Program-made: the position numbers and the translations under genes
Notes under the pieces: generated by a model
The model's input: only the letters and a program-made list of their open reading frames with translations
Database searches by the model: none
Told to the model about the DNA's origin: nothing
In this document: piece by piece, positions 8,448 through 11,384 of the stretch
Position numbering within the stretch: position 1 is the first letter of the stretch
Layout: each line of letters opens with the position of its first letter
Assembly (NCBI GenBank): GCA_004292985.1
Contig: RDXT01000847.1
Span: 1 to 11,384, forward strand
DNA length: 11,384 bases
Direction: 5' to 3'
DNA from: Bacteroidota bacterium
GTDB lineage: Bacteria; Bacteroidota; Bacteroidia; J057

Positions 8448-9326
8448 TCAATTGACACTTGCACGTTTGCCGGCCTTTGCCTGCTGGACAAGCCGGGTCC
8501 GGGTTTCTTCCATCATCTCCTGCAAACGGCGGCTGCGAAGGGTTTGTTCGATTTCGCTGCGGCAGACAGACAGAGGAAGAGCATCTCCGGGCTTGACAAC
8601 ATCCAGCATTCGGAAAAAGTCGTAGTAGGTAACACTACCTTCTGTATGTGAATACGGATAAGGGGTCGCTGTGGATGCCTTGCGGATGTCGCCATAGTAA
8701 AATCCGTCTGAAATACGGGCTATTCCGGCATCATCCACATAGACACTGTCGAGCTTAAACTCACGGCCATTTTCCTGCGACCAGGTGATAAGTTCCTGAA
8801 TATCAGACGCTTTGTCACTCCGGATGAGGTTTACCACTTTATACTGCTGTGGTTTGTCCGTTTTCACATAAAAATACTGATAGTAATAGGTGTTGCTGAT
8901 GAAGCGGTCGGCGTGTTTGGCATAGAACTCCTGAATGTCTTTTTCTGAAACAGACAGTTGTTCGGGCGACTTGGCCATCAGGTACTGGGCATAGAGATTT
9001 TCTGCCAGGCGGAGGCGGTAGCTGTCGAGCTGGGACTGAAGTTTTTTGTCCAGGTCAGGAATGGCTTTTTCTGCCTCCTCGGCCAGGGCCTGCGCGCCCA
9101 TCCACTCTTCGATCAGCCGCTGGGCGAGCTGTGTGCTGTCGGGGGCAGGCATGCTGTCCGGGATCATCAGCATCAGTTCGCTGCGGGAAAGCCGCGCGTC
9201 GCCAAAGGAAGCCACAGCCTCCTCAGCCGGCACGTTGCCGCCGCCTTTACAGGAAATAAGAAACAAGCAGCACAGGAGGGACGCTCCTATGCCTTTATTT
9301 AAAGAGCTTTTTAAATACTTTTTCAT
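8448..9326 (-). CDS. Parvulin-related lipoprotein chaperone lacking a clear isomerase domain
   Basis: This 292-aa lipoprotein has a basic N-terminus, a hydrophobic stretch and the lipobox LISC with the lipidated Cys at residue 26, followed by KGGG. Residues about 34-150 look like the SurA/PpiD N-terminal chaperone region: a short strand (AVASFGDARLSRSEL), helices with LAQRLIEEWMGAQALAEEAEK, and ENLYAQYLMAKS leading into VSEKDIQEFYAKHADRF. The usual parvulin core (a conserved His near HILV, a GGDLG-type turn and an FGYH end) is not visible in the following 140 residues, so prolyl isomerase activity is doubtful. It probably acts as a membrane-tethered holdase or adaptor between its two catalytic neighbours; this is inference. 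The start lies inside the previous gene (32-base overlap). No later Met would keep the lipoprotein signal, so the overlap seems real. Confidence 0.8.
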   Translation of the reverse strand: MKKYLKSSLNKGIGASLLCCLFLISCKGGGNVPAEEAVASFGDARLSRSELMLMIPDSMPAPDSTQLAQRLIEEWMGAQALAEEAEKAIPDLDKKLQSQLDSYRLRLAENLYAQYLMAKSPEQLSVSEKDIQEFYAKHADRFISNTYYYQYFYVKTDKPQQYKVVNLIRSDKASDIQELITWSQENGREFKLDSVYVDDAGIARISDGFYYGDIRKASTATPYPYSHTEGSVTYYDFFRMLDVVKPGDALPLSVCRSEIEQTLRSRRLQEMMEETRTRLVQQAKAGKRASVN

Positions 9327-11277
9327 TGATCTTCACGGGATATTTGCGTGCAAGTTCCCCCAGCCATTGCTGCTCCAGGTAGTCCTGGTAGCGGGTAATG
9401 CACTCAGATTTAGCCTTTTCAAAGGGCTTTACACCTGCCGGATATTTGTTTTCTGTCACCAGAATGCGATAAAACCCATTTTCAGAAAGAACTTCGCTCC
9501 GGTAGCCATTAGCTTGGGCAAAAATGGCCTCCGGAATGCCTTTTTCGCCTTTTTCGAAGGTCTGTGTGCTGATCCGCAGCTTGTATCCGCCCCGGTTTAC
9601 CAGAGAGTCAATCTGCTTCTCCGTTTTCCCTTCGGCCAGCCAGGCCGCTGCCTGCTGGATCGCTGCCGGATCGGCGCTTCTGTACTCGCGCACATCCACA
9701 CTTTCATCTGCCAGAAACTCCTTCAGGTTGTCCTGATAAAACTGGCGCAGCCCGGCAGTGTCCTCCACCGCTTTTTTCCACACCTTTTGCTCCATCAGGG
9801 TAAACAACAGAATGCCGTCGCGGTACTCCTGAACGAGATAGCGGAACTCCGGATTTTTCTCCGGCAGACGCTCCTCTTCGTACTTGAGCAATTGTTGTTC
9901 CAGATATGCCTGATAGAGCTCTTCAGATGCCTGAGCTGCCGTAAGTTTGGGCTTGCGGGGGCGGTTGCTCTGGTAATAGTTCACCAGATTCTGAAGCGGC
10001 TCGGAGTAATTGCTGCCCAGGAAAAACAGCGGGCGCTGGTAGAGGGCTGCCTGTGCGCTGTCGGGCTTCCAGGTACCTTTGCTGAAATCTGCATTGAGGC
10101 TGTTCTGGAAAGAAGTAAATACCTCATTATCAAGACGGTAGGCATTCTCCTGCTTAATGCGGGAAATGAGGGCGCTACGGGAGAGCTGCGCGCGGGTGTC
10201 GCGGGCGATGCGCTGCTTGAGGCCGGAGCGGGCTTCTTCAAATGAAGGCAGTTTTTCCATTTCGGTTACCTTCATAATATGCCATCCGAACTGTGTTTTG
10301 AATGGCTCAGAAATTTGCCCGTCGCCGAGGCGGAGCTTGATGGTCTCCATTTCCGGCAGCAGGCGTCCGGTGCCCAGGTCGCCGCCTTTTTCGGCTGTCC
10401 CCGGATCGTCGGAGTATTGGGCAGCGGCGGCGGCAAAGTCAGCGCCAGCCTTCAGCCTTGCATAGATGTCTTTGATGATCTGCTCGGCCTGCTCTTCGGT
10501 GCGGGCACTGTAGCGGTCGCCTACGCGCACGATGATGTGGGCCACTTTTTTCTTGCCTTCCGTCGGAATCTTGTCGTTTACCTTCACGAGGTGGTAGCCA
10601 AAGCGGGTACGGATCGGCATGGAGATCGAGCCGGGAGTCGTGGTGTAAGCGGCCTGCTCGAAGGGATATACCATATCAAACACGCTGAAATAGCCCAGGT
10701 TGCCTTTGTTGCTTTTGGCAGAAGGGTCGCCTGAGTATCTTTCAGCCATATAGCCAAAGTCTTTGCCGCCTTTGACCACTGAGTCGCGGTAGGCGATGGC
10801 CTGCTGGTAGGCGCGGAGGGTATCTTCGGGGGTAGCGTCTTCGGCCAGGTTTACGAGGAGGTGATCGGCGCTGACCAGAAATTTCGAGCGGTCATACGCT
10901 TCCTGGATCAGTTTATCTTCCACCTCTTTGGCAGAGAGATAGGGCTGGGCCAGTTGTTTGCGGTAGGCACCAAACTCATTGCGGAAGGCGGCGGTGGTGT
11001 CGAGTCCTCCGGCTTCGGCTTCAAACACCTTGCGCTTGAAGTTGATATACAGATTGAGGTATTCCCGGAACTGTGCCTCGGTATGAGTGGCAGCGATTTC
11101 GGGACCTCCGTTGTTTTTGGCATATACGCGCTCAAACTCCGAGCGGGTTACGGAGCCTTTGGTAAATTTGAGCAGAACGGGGCTTTTGGCTTCGGCACTT
11201 TTGGCAGGTGTCTGGGCAAAAGCGGTTGTGGCCCATGCAAGCGCCAGTGTAAAAAGAAGAATCCGGCTGATATTCAT
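9295..11277 (-). CDS. Periplasmic peptidyl-prolyl isomerase with two PpiC domains (660 aa)
   Basis: This first gene of the operon encodes a 660-aa exported foldase. It has a signal peptide (1-21, ending AFA), an N-terminal helical chaperone region (about 36-130), parvulin domain one (about 133-235; His139 in SADHLLVN, KGNLGYFS, FGYHLVKV) and parvulin domain two (about 244-340; His247 in VAHIIVR, KGGDLGTG, FGWHIMKV). A long C-terminal half of about 310 residues is rich in charged helices, including EYRDGILLFTLMEQKVW, a stretch typical of Bacteroidota members of this family. There is no membrane anchor, so it differs from E. coli PpiD and is nearer to a large SurA-like chaperone for outer-membrane or secreted cargo. 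A well-matched promoter lies 32-61 bases upstream of the ATG. The end overlaps the next gene by 32 bases. Confidence 0.92.
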   Translation of the reverse strand: MNISRILLFTLALAWATTAFAQTPAKSAEAKSPVLLKFTKGSVTRSEFERVYAKNNGGPEIAATHTEAQFREYLNLYINFKRKVFEAEAGGLDTTAAFRNEFGAYRKQLAQPYLSAKEVEDKLIQEAYDRSKFLVSADHLLVNLAEDATPEDTLRAYQQAIAYRDSVVKGGKDFGYMAERYSGDPSAKSNKGNLGYFSVFDMVYPFEQAAYTTTPGSISMPIRTRFGYHLVKVNDKIPTEGKKKVAHIIVRVGDRYSARTEEQAEQIIKDIYARLKAGADFAAAAAQYSDDPGTAEKGGDLGTGRLLPEMETIKLRLGDGQISEPFKTQFGWHIMKVTEMEKLPSFEEARSGLKQRIARDTRAQLSRSALISRIKQENAYRLDNEVFTSFQNSLNADFSKGTWKPDSAQAALYQRPLFFLGSNYSEPLQNLVNYYQSNRPRKPKLTAAQASEELYQAYLEQQLLKYEEERLPEKNPEFRYLVQEYRDGILLFTLMEQKVWKKAVEDTAGLRQFYQDNLKEFLADESVDVREYRSADPAAIQQAAAWLAEGKTEKQIDSLVNRGGYKLRISTQTFEKGEKGIPEAIFAQANGYRSEVLSENGFYRILVTENKYPAGVKPFEKAKSECITRYQDYLEQQWLGELARKYPVKINEKVFKKLFK

Positions 11278-11308
11278 ACAGATCGGGTAATCTAAGGTTA
11301 AAGCTGGG

Positions 11309-11338
11309 CAAATTTAGCAAAGATGGACTTAGCTACAA
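11309..11338 (-). promoter_or_regulatory. Bacteroidota-type promoter of the parvulin-moxR operon
   Basis: Read on the minus strand, a TTG (-33 element, 11338-11336) is followed after exactly 19 bases by TAAATTTG (-7 element, 11316-11309), which matches TAnnTTTG fully. Transcription should start near 11302, about 25 bases before the ATG at 11277. This is the best promoter match in the window and probably drives all five minus-strand genes down to 5652, since the spacings between them are 8 bases or less and two pairs overlap. Confidence 0.72.
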
Positions 11339-11384
11339 GGGATCGTTTGAAGTATCTTGGGATGTGCCCGCCGGACTACGCGCA
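11323..11384 (+). CDS. Possible divergent gene start, cut by right edge
   Basis: An ATG at 11323 opens a frame that stays free of stops to the edge, giving MDLATRDRLKYLGMCPPDYA. Bases before it are A-rich (TTTAGCAAAG), which fits Bacteroidota starts. It would overlap the divergent promoter at 11309-11338, and I see no good promoter for it on the plus strand. Twenty residues are too few to name a family, and a chance open frame of 62 bases is quite possible. Confidence 0.3.
   Translation, partial: MDLATRDRLKYLGMCPPDYA

Noticed and set aside
8443..8451. TTG start at 8451 for the SurA-like protein
   Set aside because: It would add only three residues before the ATG at 8442 and overlap the stop of the previous gene. 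The ATG gives a normal signal peptide and is the more likely start.
9046..10245. Long plus-strand open frame (399 codons) opposite the 660-aa isomerase and lipoprotein genes
   Set aside because: It is antisense to two genes with clear family signatures and the translated sequence shows no recognisable domain. It has no promoter or ribosome binding site.

Overview
The window looks like a chromosomal segment of a Bacteroidota bacterium, with no sign of mobile or phage DNA. Three things point there. A PorW/SprE-type lipoprotein belongs to the type IX secretion system, which is confined to that phylum. The upstream regions carry the Bacteroidota-type -7 element TAnnTTTG, in one case with a TTG -33 element at the usual 19-base spacing. 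The parvulin proteins have the layout typical of the phylum. Base composition looks moderate (roughly half G+C by eye), which would fit a Saprospiria/Cytophagia-like lineage better than a typical low-GC Flavobacterium, but the sequence does not settle the genus.

Left part, 1-5505. The N-terminal half of an inner-membrane M23-type peptidase runs off the left edge on the minus strand. It is divergent from porW/sprE (411-3098, +), whose start is best moved downstream of the longest possible ATG because a promoter element sits between the two candidates. A class A penicillin-binding protein (3211-5505, +) follows, apparently with its own promoter. This block joins cell-wall synthesis and hydrolysis to an envelope-spanning secretion machine.

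Middle, 5506-5651. The gap between two convergent transcription units is mostly filled by a 78-base imperfect inverted repeat built from CACGCAGAG-type words. It looks like a dispersed repeat and may also end transcription from both sides.

Right part, 5652-11277 (all minus strand, read right to left). This is one tightly packed operon behind a textbook Bacteroidota promoter at 11309-11338. In order it encodes a 660-aa periplasmic protein with two PpiC domains, a 292-aa lipoprotein related to parvulin chaperones but without a recognisable isomerase domain (overlapping the first gene by 32 bases), a 450-aa SurA-like protein with two PpiC domains, a MoxR AAA+ ATPase (overlapping by one base in TAATG), and a DinB-superfamily protein. 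The first three are best read as a periplasmic chaperone/prolyl-isomerase set for outer-membrane and secreted proteins. The MoxR is not followed by its usual DUF58/von Willebrand partners inside the window. A possible divergent gene begins at 11323 and runs off the right edge.

I found no wholly new system. The best leads are the three-parvulin-plus-MoxR operon, the CGGC motif inside a parvulin domain, and the intergenic inverted repeat. I see no tRNA, rRNA, CRISPR array or insertion sequence. No gene-free stretch exceeds 300 bases.
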